Part shown: in pieces, positions 32,869 through 40,074 of the stretch
Position numbering within the stretch: position 1 is the first letter of the stretch
Layout: every line of letters begins with the position of its first letter
NCBI GenBank assembly: GCA_949295085.1
Contig: CASFJS010000011.1
Coordinates: 1 to 44,398 of the forward strand
DNA length: 44,398 nt
Origin: an uncultured Pseudomonadota bacterium
GTDB taxonomy: Bacteria; Pseudomonadota; Alphaproteobacteria; RF32; CAG-239
Direction: 5' to 3'
Made by a program: the position numbers and the translations under genes
The notes under the pieces: model-generated
Seen by the model: the letters and a program-made list of their open reading frames with translations, nothing else
Database searches by the model: none
What the model was told of the DNA's origin: nothing

Positions 32869-33583
32869 TTATCCTTGTGTTATTTTGGTTGAGCCGCAGA
32901 TGGCCGAAAATGTCGGTATGGCGGCGCGCGCCATGAAAAACTGTGCCCTGAAAGAGTTGCGACTGGTTAATCCGCGTGAGAATCATCTTTCGGCAAAAGC
33001 TTTATCCGCCTCTTCAAATTCGGAAGAAATTTTACAAAACGCAAAAATCTATTCCTCAACGGCCGCCGCGATTGCCGATTTGCAATATGTTTTGGCAACC
33101 ACGGCGCGTCATCGGGATCAAACCAAAAGAGTCTTTAATGCCGATGCCGGCGCTGCGGCGATGGCCGTCCGGTTATCCCAAGGCGAAAAATGCGGCTTGA
33201 TGTTCGGTCCGGAAAGAACGGGACTGCACAATGAAGATATCTCGCTGGCCGATGCCGTTATTAATGTGCCGCTTAATCCGGAACATTGTTCGTTAAATTT
33301 ATCACAAGCTGTTTTGTTGGTCGGCTACGAGTTTTACAAAACACAAACCGACACACCCCTGCCGCAATTAGTTACCAACCATACCCGAATTGCGGACAAA
33401 GAAAAGGTTTTGCTGTTTTGCCGCCATCTTGAAAGCAGGCTTGAGAATTTTGCCAACTACAGTGATGAACATAAAAGAGAAAAACTGGTGATCAACCTGC
33501 GCAATATTTTCACTCGCTCCGAACTGACCGAACAAGAGCTCAATACGCTTTACGGCATTATCAATTATCTGGGAAGCAAATAA
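32840..33583 (+). CDS. trmJ: TrmJ-type tRNA/rRNA methyltransferase (SPOUT family)
   Basis: 247 residues. The SpoU/TrmH fold is clear: ILVEPQMAENVGMAARAMKN at the start, LRLVNPRENH, the knot motifs GLMFGPERTGL and INVPLNPEHCSLNLSQAVLL. A helical C-terminal extension (about 170-247) matches the TrmJ layout. It methylates a ribose at tRNA position 32 in known members. The first ATG at 32840 overlaps the upstream gene by 29 bases; an inner ATG at 32858 removes six residues and fits the family start better. Neither has a clear ribosome site, so coupling with the exported-protein gene is likely. Confidence 0.88.
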   Translation: MSLQYPMSGNYPCVILVEPQMAENVGMAARAMKNCALKELRLVNPRENHLSAKALSASSNSEEILQNAKIYSSTAAAIADLQYVLATTARHRDQTKRVFNADAGAAAMAVRLSQGEKCGLMFGPERTGLHNEDISLADAVINVPLNPEHCSLNLSQAVLLVGYEFYKTQTDTPLPQLVTNHTRIADKEKVLLFCRHLESRLENFANYSDEHKREKLVINLRNIFTRSELTEQELNTLYGIINYLGSK

Positions 33584-33585
33584 CG

Positions 33586-34056
33586 TTATAATTCCGGACG
33601 ATTCTGCCCGGCAAACGGATTATACTGCCCGACGCCGCCAAAATATTTGCGGAAGAAACCGGGCTCTTGGCCGCGAATATCGGTCTTGTCTTTAGACGGG
33701 ACGATACCTTTGCCGTCTTCCTTTGTCAAACGGCTGATCGTGGTCACTTTTCCGTTATTGTTGAAAGTTATTTTCAAGATCTGGCGGTCAACTTCTTCCG
33801 GCATGCTGAAAGCCACCCGCTTAATATCCGATGACATATACAACCAGGTGTTGGTGTCAAAGGCCACAACGGCGGAAGGCGCCCCCAAAACATTCATCAC
33901 CTCATCTTTGGTATCGCCTTTGTTGATTTTGGCAATCCGCTCTTCCGCGGGCATATTCCCGGTATGAGAAACAAACCACTCGTCTGTTTTGGTTCCGGAG
34001 CAGGCCCCGAGACAGGCAACACAAAAAAAGGTCAAAATGATTTTGCTTGTTGACAT
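33586..34056 (-). CDS. bamE: outer-membrane assembly lipoprotein BamE
   Basis: 156 residues. Lipobox LGAC gives lipidated Cys19. The SmpA/BamE core is evident: IAKINKGDTKDEVMNVLGAP, then TWLYMSSDI and LKITFNNNGKVTTI. It supports the BAM complex inserting beta-barrels at the outer membrane. The C-terminus (RGQEPGFFRKYFGGVGQYNP) is the alphaproteobacterial extension. The gene is convergent with trmJ (two-base gap) and divergent from the YceD gene, an arrangement common in this class. Confidence 0.85.
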   Translation of the reverse strand: MSTSKIILTFFCVACLGACSGTKTDEWFVSHTGNMPAEERIAKINKGDTKDEVMNVLGAPSAVVAFDTNTWLYMSSDIKRVAFSMPEEVDRQILKITFNNNGKVTTISRLTKEDGKGIVPSKDKTDIRGQEPGFFRKYFGGVGQYNPFAGQNRPEL

Positions 34057-34119
34057 ATTTCAATCCTTATAGTTATAACCTAACCAGATGCTTACTTCTA
34101 TAACACAAGGAAAACATTT

Positions 34120-34638
34120 ATGCAAAATCTTTTTTCTTATCCCCTGAAACTTGAGGATATGAGCCGGGAGGTACGCAAATATGAACTCAACGCCGGCGCC
34201 GAAGAACTCGGCTTCATAACCGAGATAATGAAAGTTCCGGCCGTTAAATCTTTTCATGCCGAAGTTTATGTAAAGCTGGGCAAAAAAAATCATCTGGCCG
34301 ATGTTTGGGGAACGGTCGATGCCGATGTCGAACAAACGAGTGTTATTTCGCTTGAAAATTTTATTCGCCCGTATCATGCCGATTTTGAATTAAAGTTTGA
34401 CACTAAAATGACCGAGGCCGAATTACGCGAATTGGAATCAGACATTGAAGCCGATGTTCCGGATATTTTAGAGGACGGGCAAATTGATCTGGCGGCGATA
34501 GCCATGGAGCAGTTGGCGCTGGTTTTGGACGACTTTCCGCGGCAAGACGGCGAGGTTTTTCATTTTGATTCCGAGTTTGATGATGAAACCGCGCCGAAAA
34601 CCAATCCGTTTGCGGTGCTCGAAAAATTAAAAAAATAA
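34120..34638 (+). CDS. YceD (DUF177) family protein
   Basis: 172 residues. Features: FSYPLKLEDMSREVRKYELNA at the start, and a C-terminal acidic part (DIEADVPDILEDGQIDLAAI, LVLDDFPRQDGEVFHFDSEF) that matches the DUF177 signature. In most bacteria it lies before rpmF and is linked to 23S rRNA accumulation. Here rpmF follows after 148 bases. AAGGAAAA precedes the start. It lacks the cysteine pair that some members have, so metal binding is not supported. Confidence 0.85.
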   Translation: MQNLFSYPLKLEDMSREVRKYELNAGAEELGFITEIMKVPAVKSFHAEVYVKLGKKNHLADVWGTVDADVEQTSVISLENFIRPYHADFELKFDTKMTEAELRELESDIEADVPDILEDGQIDLAAIAMEQLALVLDDFPRQDGEVFHFDSEFDDETAPKTNPFAVLEKLKK

Positions 34639-34648
34639 CAAAAAATCC

Positions 34649-34675
34649 TTGCAAAATATAAAATTTTTATATAAA
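34649..34675 (+). promoter_or_regulatory. candidate promoter of rpmF-plsX
   Basis: TTGCAA (34649-34654), 15 bases, TATAAA (34670-34675); spacing is short. It would leave a leader of about 105 bases before rpmF. Confidence 0.3.
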
Positions 34676-34786
34676 AGGGCATAAGAATTTCGCTTTTGCC
34701 GACATATTGGGTTGCTTTTTCAAGCAAAACAGGCTACAAATGCCGGTAACTAAATTGGAATAACTTTTAATGTAGAGTATGGAAAG

Positions 34787-34972
34787 ATGGCTACACCTAA
34801 GAAGAAAACTTCAAAATCGCGCCGCAATATGCGCCGTTCACATGACGCGCTGAAGGCCAATTCCTATATGGAATGCCCCAACTGCGGCGAATTGAAAAGA
34901 CCTCATAATGTTTGCCCGAAATGCGGTCAGTATGACGGTCGTGAAGTCGTTGCTCAGAAAACGGCTGAATAA
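34787..34972 (+). CDS. rpmF: ribosomal protein bL32
   Basis: 61 residues. The basic N-terminus ([16 protein letters not shown]) and the zinc ribbon with Cys30, Cys33, Cys43 and Cys46 are intact (CPNCG, CPKCG type). It belongs to the large subunit. The unit continues with plsX, the classic partner. All four zinc ligands are kept, so this is the zinc-dependent paralogue. Confidence 0.97.
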   Translation: MATPKKKTSKSRRNMRRSHDALKANSYMECPNCGELKRPHNVCPKCGQYDGREVVAQKTAE

Positions 34973-35013
34973 TTTTATTACCGACGGGCTCTGATTCGGT
35001 TTGGAGCCGTATT

Positions 35014-36078
35014 GTGACGGAGCAAACATTGACAGAAAATAAAATGGTTATATCCGTAGATGCGATGGGGGGAGACAACTCCCCTCGAGTCGTTATAGAG
35101 GGGCTGGCAATTGCCGCGAAAGAGCATCCCGATATTCGTTTCCTTGTTTTTGGCGATACGGCGAGGGTCACCCCGTTTTTGAGGCAATTTCCGGCTTTGG
35201 AAAAAGTCTGCGAGCTCCGGCATGCCCCGGAAATGGTGCATAATGAGGATAAGCCGTCATCGGTGATCCGCAACCGCAATACCAGTATGTTTATGGCGAT
35301 TGATGCGGTGCGTTCCGGTGAGGCGCAGGCGGTTGTTTCTGCCGGAAACACCGGCGCTTTAATGGCCATTTCCAAGTTGACCCTCAAAACCATTACCAAA
35401 ATTCATCGTCCGGCCATTGTCAGCATTATGCCGCACCGTTATGGCAAATATGTAATGCTTGATTTGGGCGCCAATACCGAATGTGATGCCATTAATTTGG
35501 CCGAGTTTGCTTTCATGGGCGAAATTTTGGCGCGCCACGCTCTGGGGCTGGAGCGGCCGCGGGTGGCGCTGTTAAACATCGGCTCGGAGGAAATGAAAGG
35601 CAAAGAGGAGATTCGTCAGGCCGCGCAGATGATTAAACATTCAAGAATGAACATTGACTTTATCGGCTATATTGAGCCGCACGAGATTGCCAACGGCAAG
35701 GCCGACGTCATTGTGGCCGACGGTTTTACCGGCAATATTGCGCTCAAGTCCATTGAGGGGACGGCCAAGCAAATCACCCGTATGATCAAAGACGCGGTCA
35801 AAAGTTCGTTTTTGGCCAAAATCGGCATGATATTTATGTTGCCGGCAATTTTGCGTATTAAAAAAATTATGGATCCCAGGCTTTATAACGGAGCCATGTT
35901 TGTCGGCTTGAACGGGCTCTCGGTCAAGAGCCACGGCGGAGCCGATGCTTTTTCGTTTTCGCGGGCGGTTGATAATGCGGCCAGGTTGGTACGGCAAAAT
36001 TTTGTGCCGACAATTCGCGAAGAGATTGAAAGAGTTGATTTTGACGAGTTGCAAACAGTTCTTTACGATCTATATTGA
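35014..36078 (+). CDS. plsX: phosphate acyltransferase PlsX
   Basis: 354 residues from a GTG at 35014. Conserved blocks: SVDAMGGDNSP, VSAGNTGALMAIS, LDLGANTECDAINLAEFA, LLNIGSEEMKG, FTGNIALKSIEGT and KSHGGADAFSF. It makes acyl-phosphate from acyl-ACP for phospholipid synthesis. The GTG has GGAG seven bases before it; a TTG at 35029 also has GGAG six bases before it, and the first ATG (35044) has none. The gene normally following, fabH, is missing; ihfA is next after a terminator. Confidence 0.96.
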   Translation: MTEQTLTENKMVISVDAMGGDNSPRVVIEGLAIAAKEHPDIRFLVFGDTARVTPFLRQFPALEKVCELRHAPEMVHNEDKPSSVIRNRNTSMFMAIDAVRSGEAQAVVSAGNTGALMAISKLTLKTITKIHRPAIVSIMPHRYGKYVMLDLGANTECDAINLAEFAFMGEILARHALGLERPRVALLNIGSEEMKGKEEIRQAAQMIKHSRMNIDFIGYIEPHEIANGKADVIVADGFTGNIALKSIEGTAKQITRMIKDAVKSSFLAKIGMIFMLPAILRIKKIMDPRLYNGAMFVGLNGLSVKSHGGADAFSFSRAVDNAARLVRQNFVPTIREEIERVDFDELQTVLYDLY

Positions 36079-36115
36079 CAGGTTGTTAAACAAGATTTTG
36101 CAAAACCTGTTTTTG
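36078..36115 (+). terminator. terminator behind plsX
   Basis: Stem ACAGGTT/AACCTGT (36078-36084, 36104-36110) with a 19-base loop and T-rich tail. It isolates ihfA from plsX. The rest of 36116-36237 is AT-rich and holds no gene remnant that I can read. Confidence 0.55.
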
Positions 36116-36237
36116 CAAGATATTTGTTTGAATCAAAACAAAAAAGTTGTGGATTATCTCTTGCCATTCACCGCAATTTATTATACCTTTTGCCAAAGCG
36201 ATTGATGTTTAGTAACAATTTTGAGTAAGGATTGAAA

Positions 36238-36522
36238 ATGAACACTGTTACCCGTTTAGATGTTGCCGAAGCAATTTATACCGAAATTGGTCTGTCCAGA
36301 AAAGATTCGGGCGATATTTTGGATATGATTATTGACGAAATTGTCAAGGAGCTGAGTCTTGGTCACGATGTCAAATTGTCGTCGTTCGGCACGTTTTCTC
36401 TGCGTGACAAAAAGGCTCGCACCGGCCGCAATCCCAAAACCGGTGTTGAGGCGGTTATCTCGTCGCGACGGGTGATTTCATTCAAGCCTTCGCAGACCAT
36501 GCGCAAACAAATCAACAAATAG
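36238..36522 (+). CDS. ihfA: integration host factor subunit alpha
   Basis: 94 residues. The HU/IHF fold is evident: TRLDVAEAIYTEIGLSRKDS, LSSFGTFSLRDKKARTGRNP (with the DNA-intercalating proline), then VISFKPSQTMRKQIN. It is nearer to IHF-alpha than HU in the loop KTGVEAVISSRRVISF. It bends DNA in replication, recombination and transcription. The start is the ATG at 36238 with AAGGA six bases before; a TTG at 36232 is not used. Followed by the MerR regulator, as in other alphaproteobacteria. Confidence 0.92.
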   Translation: MNTVTRLDVAEAIYTEIGLSRKDSGDILDMIIDEIVKELSLGHDVKLSSFGTFSLRDKKARTGRNPKTGVEAVISSRRVISFKPSQTMRKQINK

Positions 36523-36534
36523 CGGGGGCTGTTT

Positions 36535-36939
36535 ATGCCGGTAAACAAAAGCAAAGCCGCCTTTCGCACCATTGCCGAGCTGGCCGAGGAAATCGGGGTG
36601 GCGACACATGTGCTGCGCTTTTGGGAAACCAAGTTTGAGCAGATAAAACCGATGAAAACCTCCGGCGGCCGGCGTTATTACCGCCCGGATGACGTCAAGT
36701 TGATTAAAACCATCAGGCATTATTTGTATGATGAGCGTTATACCATTGAGGGCGTGCAAAAGCTATTCAAGGAAAAAGGCTTAAAGGCAATTCTCGGTGA
36801 GGAAATTCAAAAAGATTTTTTTGAAGAAGCGCCACAGGATATTGAACTTGAGACCGCTGCCCGTAAAATTTTAACTCAGATCAAGGATGAATTGTCGGCT
36901 CTGCAAACAGAATTGAAGCAGGCTCTGGCAGAAGAATAA
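36535..36939 (+). CDS. MerR-family transcriptional regulator
   Basis: 134 residues. The winged HTH at the start ([22 protein letters not shown], then [14 protein letters not shown]) is MerR type, followed by a helical dimerisation region ([19 protein letters not shown]). It has no cysteine for metals, so the effector is unknown. This is the small MerR protein that usually follows ihfA in alphaproteobacteria. GGGGG lies about six bases before the ATG. A terminator starts right at the stop. Confidence 0.88.
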   Translation: MPVNKSKAAFRTIAELAEEIGVATHVLRFWETKFEQIKPMKTSGGRRYYRPDDVKLIKTIRHYLYDERYTIEGVQKLFKEKGLKAILGEEIQKDFFEEAPQDIELETAARKILTQIKDELSALQTELKQALAEE

Positions 36940-36967
36940 AAAAACTCGGAATTTTCCGAGTTTTTTT
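36940..36967. terminator. bidirectional terminator
   Basis: AAAAAACTCGG and CCGAGTTTTTTT enclose a six-base loop, directly between the MerR stop (36939) and the stop of the minus-strand GNAT gene (36966). Confidence 0.88.
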
Positions 36968-37409
36968 ATTCTTTTTTCATATACAACAACGGATACGGAT
37001 TTCCCTGTTCGTCCAGCTCTGTTCTTTTGTAAATGGTAAATCCCATGTGTTCATAAAAACCTCTGGCAAGGGGATTCTGCTCGTTTACGGCAAGCTTGTT
37101 TACGGAATAATTTTCAATACCGTATTGCAGCAATTGTTTTCCCGTTCCTTGTCCCCGGTTTTCATTCGCAACAAACAGCATTTCAAGTATTTCCCCGGCG
37201 ATTCCCATAAAACCGGCCGGATTTCCGTTTTCATCTTCGGCAACAATCAAAACGGGAACATCTTTCAAGGCCTGCGGAACGTAGCGTTTGATATTATTTA
37301 TTTCATCATCGGATAAAAACAAGTGCGTTGTTTTAACGGAACTTTCCCATACAGCCAGCAGCTTGTCAATTAATAGCGGATTGCGCTTTTTTATTTCAAC
37401 GAATTTCAT
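36966..37409 (-). CDS. GNAT-family N-acetyltransferase
   Basis: 147 residues. The acetyl-CoA binding loop is RGQGTGK (motif R/QxxGxG/A) after LEMLFVANE, and the C-terminal NPLARGFYEHMGFTIYKR is the usual last strand-helix. The composition and start (VEIKKRNPLLIDKLLAVWE) resemble YjaB-like enzymes. It acetylates an unknown amine in the cytosol. No ribosome site is evident. It is the last gene before the base composition drops toward AT-rich. Confidence 0.85.
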   Translation of the reverse strand: MKFVEIKKRNPLLIDKLLAVWESSVKTTHLFLSDDEINNIKRYVPQALKDVPVLIVAEDENGNPAGFMGIAGEILEMLFVANENRGQGTGKQLLQYGIENYSVNKLAVNEQNPLARGFYEHMGFTIYKRTELDEQGNPYPLLYMKKE

Positions 37410-37745
37410 ATTACGTCAGAACACCTGCAAATATTATCAATCTTACGACTTATCTTAACAAAACACCGCGTTGAGAATCAAGGCTTTTAATGCGGAATTA
37501 GAACGCAGAAAAGGGGTAATCAAAAGAATTTTATCCTATTTATAAAGGCCAATCAATGGCATTAACAATCGCCTGTCACCAACTGATGTCATTTAGTAAG
37601 AAATACACCAACACAAAGATGGATAAGTTGTTTTTAACAATAGTCGAGCGTGGATTGTGGTATTCCACGCCCTCAATAAAAGAAATTTTACTATTGTCAA
37701 GTAGGTTAATGACTATTATTCAGCCGTTAAAATGTAGCTGCAAAA
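37410..37745. other. gene-free left edge of an AT-rich island, with nested hairpins
   Basis: 336 bases without a convincing gene. A GC-rich hairpin GCGTGGA/TCCACGC (37648-37654, 37664-37670) sits inside a wider inverted repeat ACAATAGT/ACTATTGT (37637-37644, 37690-37697). A short plus-strand frame at 37556-37813 has a passable AAAGG but runs into the convergent gene. The nested repeat may mark the edge of a mobile unit or serve as terminator. Confidence 0.45.
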
Positions 37746-38849
37746 TTATATCTGACGACCAGATTTATCAAAATGTTTTGAAATTTTTGCTTCAATATTC
37801 TTTATTTTTTTAGGTAGTTTAATATCAGATAGATTAGTTCCTAATTTTTCATCAATTTCGCCTGCCAATCTTTTTCGTGCCGCGGCTAATCTATTGGTTG
37901 TACTTTGTTCTTCATTCGTATTTAAACCATCTTTAATATATTTCCGCGCATATACCGAATAATCGTAAGCACATTGACAAACACGGGCGAAACCAACACC
38001 AGAGAGTCCGACACCTAAATCACCAACCATTTTTTGTTGTTTGTCATAATCTGCTTTATAAAAAGCCTTAATTGCTTTGGGCGTCTTTAATGTTTCAAAT
38101 ACTTTCTTTGCGTCAGCAATTATCATTTTGTCTATTTTTCCGCCGTTGTCATATTTTTTATATCCGGCAAAATATTCATCAAAAGCATAAGGTTGTTCTT
38201 TTGTTTTGTATTCGGCATAATCGTAAGCACATTGACAAACACGGGCGAAACTAAAACCAGAGTGCCCATCATCTAAACCACTAACCATTTTTTGTTGTTT
38301 GTCATAATTCGCTTCATGAAAAGCCTTAATTGCTTTGGGCGTCTTTAGTGTTTCAAATACTTTCTTTGCATCAGCAATTATCATTTTGTCCATTTTTCCG
38401 CCGTTGTCATATTCTTTATATCCGGCAAAATATTCATCAAATGATTTAATTGTTGAATCTGTATTTATGACACTCTCTTTATTTTCTTGTTTAGGTTCTA
38501 TTTCAATACCAAATGCTTCGGGATTTCTTTCAATTGTAGAATTAAGAGGATCACCAACGGCTCGCCATAATCCGGCTCCTTTACTTTTCCAAGAAGATAT
38601 TATATCAATTTCTTCAGGATTGTTTAACACTGCTGTAATTCTATCGGGATGTTGTTCAATCGTATTCTTACAATTAAACAAAATATCATTAACAGCCAGA
38701 GCATCAAATAAAGGTTTTCCATCTTTATCTTTTGTTTCTGATAACATCTTTATCATATCAGGATGTTTATCTATCATATCCAAAACAACCTTTTTATCAT
38801 ATGAAACACTGTCTAATGCAGAAACTAAATCTTGTTTTGAAATCATCAT
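37746..38849 (-). CDS. unknown protein with an 86-residue tandem duplication
   Basis: 367 residues. Residues 1-135 contain recurring H/N-P-D/E motifs (KHPDMIKML, QHPDRITAVL, RNPEAFG) about 40 residues apart, hinting at an older helical repeat. Then two near-identical copies follow, about 137-214 and 223-300, each with FDEYFAGYK-YDNGGK-DKMIIADAK, VFETLKTPKAIKAF, YDKQQKMV and FARVCQCAYDY. A Lys-rich helical tail (LAAARKRLAGEIDEKLG) ends it. No signal peptide or membrane helix is present. I recognise no family. Base composition and codons (many AAA, AAT) are far more AT-rich than the neighbours. AGGAG lies four bases before M1 and seven before M2. The serine recombinase gene is divergent, so both may belong to one mobile unit. 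Confidence 0.75.
   Translation of the reverse strand: MMISKQDLVSALDSVSYDKKVVLDMIDKHPDMIKMLSETKDKDGKPLFDALAVNDILFNCKNTIEQHPDRITAVLNNPEEIDIISSWKSKGAGLWRAVGDPLNSTIERNPEAFGIEIEPKQENKESVINTDSTIKSFDEYFAGYKEYDNGGKMDKMIIADAKKVFETLKTPKAIKAFHEANYDKQQKMVSGLDDGHSGFSFARVCQCAYDYAEYKTKEQPYAFDEYFAGYKKYDNGGKIDKMIIADAKKVFETLKTPKAIKAFYKADYDKQQKMVGDLGVGLSGVGFARVCQCAYDYSVYARKYIKDGLNTNEEQSTTNRLAAARKRLAGEIDEKLGTNLSDIKLPKKIKNIEAKISKHFDKSGRQI
37950..38441 (-). repeat. 258-bp period DNA duplication within the unknown gene
   Basis: Two copies of about 234 bases, 37950-38183 and 38208-38441, share long identical runs, including third codon positions. The duplication is therefore recent or kept uniform by recombination. 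Confidence 0.9.
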
Positions 38850-39041
38850 TTTTCTCCTAAAGATTGCATAAAACCGAACAGATTTTTACAATGTTTTTAA
38901 GAGCCTGGAGGATATTTTATTAAACATCAGGAAGGTGTTGGATTTATTTTATTATTGAATATTGGACAAAAATATGATACAGTAAATACAGATATTGAAT
39001 TTAATTGTTCTTTTTTTTCAATAAGACAAGTACCGATTAAA

Positions 39042-39074
39042 CTCATCTTTTAATAAATTTATTAAAAGGATGAG
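39042..39074. promoter_or_regulatory. palindrome covering the recombinase ribosome binding site
   Basis: CTCATCTTTTAATAAA (39042-39057) is followed at once by its inverse TTTATTAAAAGGATGAG (39058-39074), with one extra base. The AAAAGG ribosome site lies in the right arm, two bases before the ATG at 39077. The centre is A-T, like the crossover dinucleotide dyads of serine recombinases. It may be a recombination site, an operator, or an RNA hairpin that hides the ribosome site. Confidence 0.75.
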
Positions 39075-39076
39075 CT

Positions 39077-39673
39077 ATGATTTATGCGTATATAAGAGTG
39101 TCAACAGATAAACAACATCAGGAAAATCAAAAATTTGAGATAGAGCAATTCGCAAATGCTAATAATTTGTATGTAGATAAATGGATTGAAGAAACAATTT
39201 CATCAAAAAAGCCATTAGAGGAACGAAAATTAGGTAAATTGATCAAGAAACTAAAATCCGGTGACATCCTAATTGCAAGCGAAATAAGTCGTATTGGTCG
39301 TAATTTATTGCAAGTAATGTCCGTATTACATCATTGTATGAATATTGGTTGTCAGGTATGGACCATAAAAGATAATTATCGACTAGGGAGTGATATACAA
39401 TCAAAAGTATTAGCTTTTGCTTTTGGATTATCAGCAGAAATAGAGCGTAACCTGATTTCTCAACGCACAAAACAATGTTTGGCAAGGTTAAGAGCTGAAA
39501 ATAAACATATTGGAAGACCAAAAGGGAAAAAAAATACAATGACAAAGTTAACAGGTAAAGAAGAATTGATAAAAAACTTATTAGCACAGAATACCAAAAA
39601 AACAAAAATTGCAGAAATGCTAAAAGTCAATTATACAACACTCTATAAGTATTTCAAACAAAACACAGAATAA
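39077..39673 (+). CDS. serine recombinase (resolvase/invertase family)
   Basis: 198 residues, the size of Hin/Gin-type invertases and Tn3 resolvases. The nucleophile Ser9 is in YIRVSTDKQ with Arg7; the second catalytic block is SEISRIGRN (68-76) with Arg72 and Arg75. The E-helix region (LAFAFGLSAEIERNLISQRT) leads to a small helix-turn-helix at the end (KTKIAEMLKVNYTTLYKYF). It cuts and rejoins DNA at short dyad sites. The gene is AT-rich like its neighbour and starts directly behind a palindrome. No transposase or second site is evident nearby. It ends about 108 bases before tRNA-Pro. Confidence 0.92.
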   Translation: MIYAYIRVSTDKQHQENQKFEIEQFANANNLYVDKWIEETISSKKPLEERKLGKLIKKLKSGDILIASEISRIGRNLLQVMSVLHHCMNIGCQVWTIKDNYRLGSDIQSKVLAFAFGLSAEIERNLISQRTKQCLARLRAENKHIGRPKGKKNTMTKLTGKEELIKNLLAQNTKKTKIAEMLKVNYTTLYKYFKQNTE

Positions 39674-39780
39674 ATCCGCTTTTTACATCAATATTCCAAA
39701 TTATCTTTATATCTGTGACAAGTCGGTTTGGTAATTCCATATTTTCTAACAATTTCATAGAAACAGCAGTTTTTTCTATC

Positions 39781-39857
39781 TGGTCGGGACGAGAGGATTC
39801 GAACCTCCGACTTCTTGCACCCCATGCAAGCGCTCTACCAGACTGAACTACGTCCCG
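39781..39857 (-). tRNA. tRNA-Pro (GGG)
   Basis: A 77-base cloverleaf with encoded CCA. The acceptor stem is CGGGACG/CGTCCCG with the C1-G72 pair typical of tRNA-Pro; the anticodon loop ATGGGGT gives GGG. D and T arms are intact. It lies at the boundary between the AT-rich island (3' side) and normal sequence. Confidence 0.95.
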
Positions 39858-39911
39858 AAAATGATATTCTAACCCTAACAATAATTGGTGCAAGAAGTCG
39901 GCGACTTCTTG
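39807..39911. repeat. inverted repeat derived from tRNA-Pro
   Basis: CCGACTTCTTGCACC inside the tRNA (39807-39821) is repeated inverted at 39887-39901. The second copy runs into a palindrome, CAAGAAGTCG (39891-39900) and CGACTTCTTG (39902-39911) around one shared G. So three oriented copies of the same tRNA segment lie within 105 bases. The stretch 39912-40074 shows nothing further. Confidence 0.8.
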
Positions 39912-40074
39912 GTCTTGCTCGGCAGGTTCGCTTAAGAGCTCACCAACCGCGCTTCGGTCACTCGTTTACCAGCCTTTACCGCAGCATTTTGCGACCCGGA
40001 TTAAATAATTATCACAATAAAAATTTTATGCAACAGCTTTTTTTAAGCAATTTATTTTTATACGCAGCCGTATT

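Noticed and set aside
37556..37813. Plus-strand frame of 85 codons with AAAGG before the ATG
   Set aside because: No recognisable protein features, it overlaps the convergent gene by 68 bases and the composition looks like intergenic DNA.
37950..38441. CRISPR-like repeats
   Set aside because: The two copies are 234 bases of coding DNA; no array of short repeats with spacers exists anywhere in the window.
37410..39857. Integration of the AT-rich island into tRNA-Pro with a duplicated 3' end
   Set aside because: No copy of the tRNA-Pro 3' end was found at the left edge, and serine recombinases of this short type do not normally use tRNA sites.
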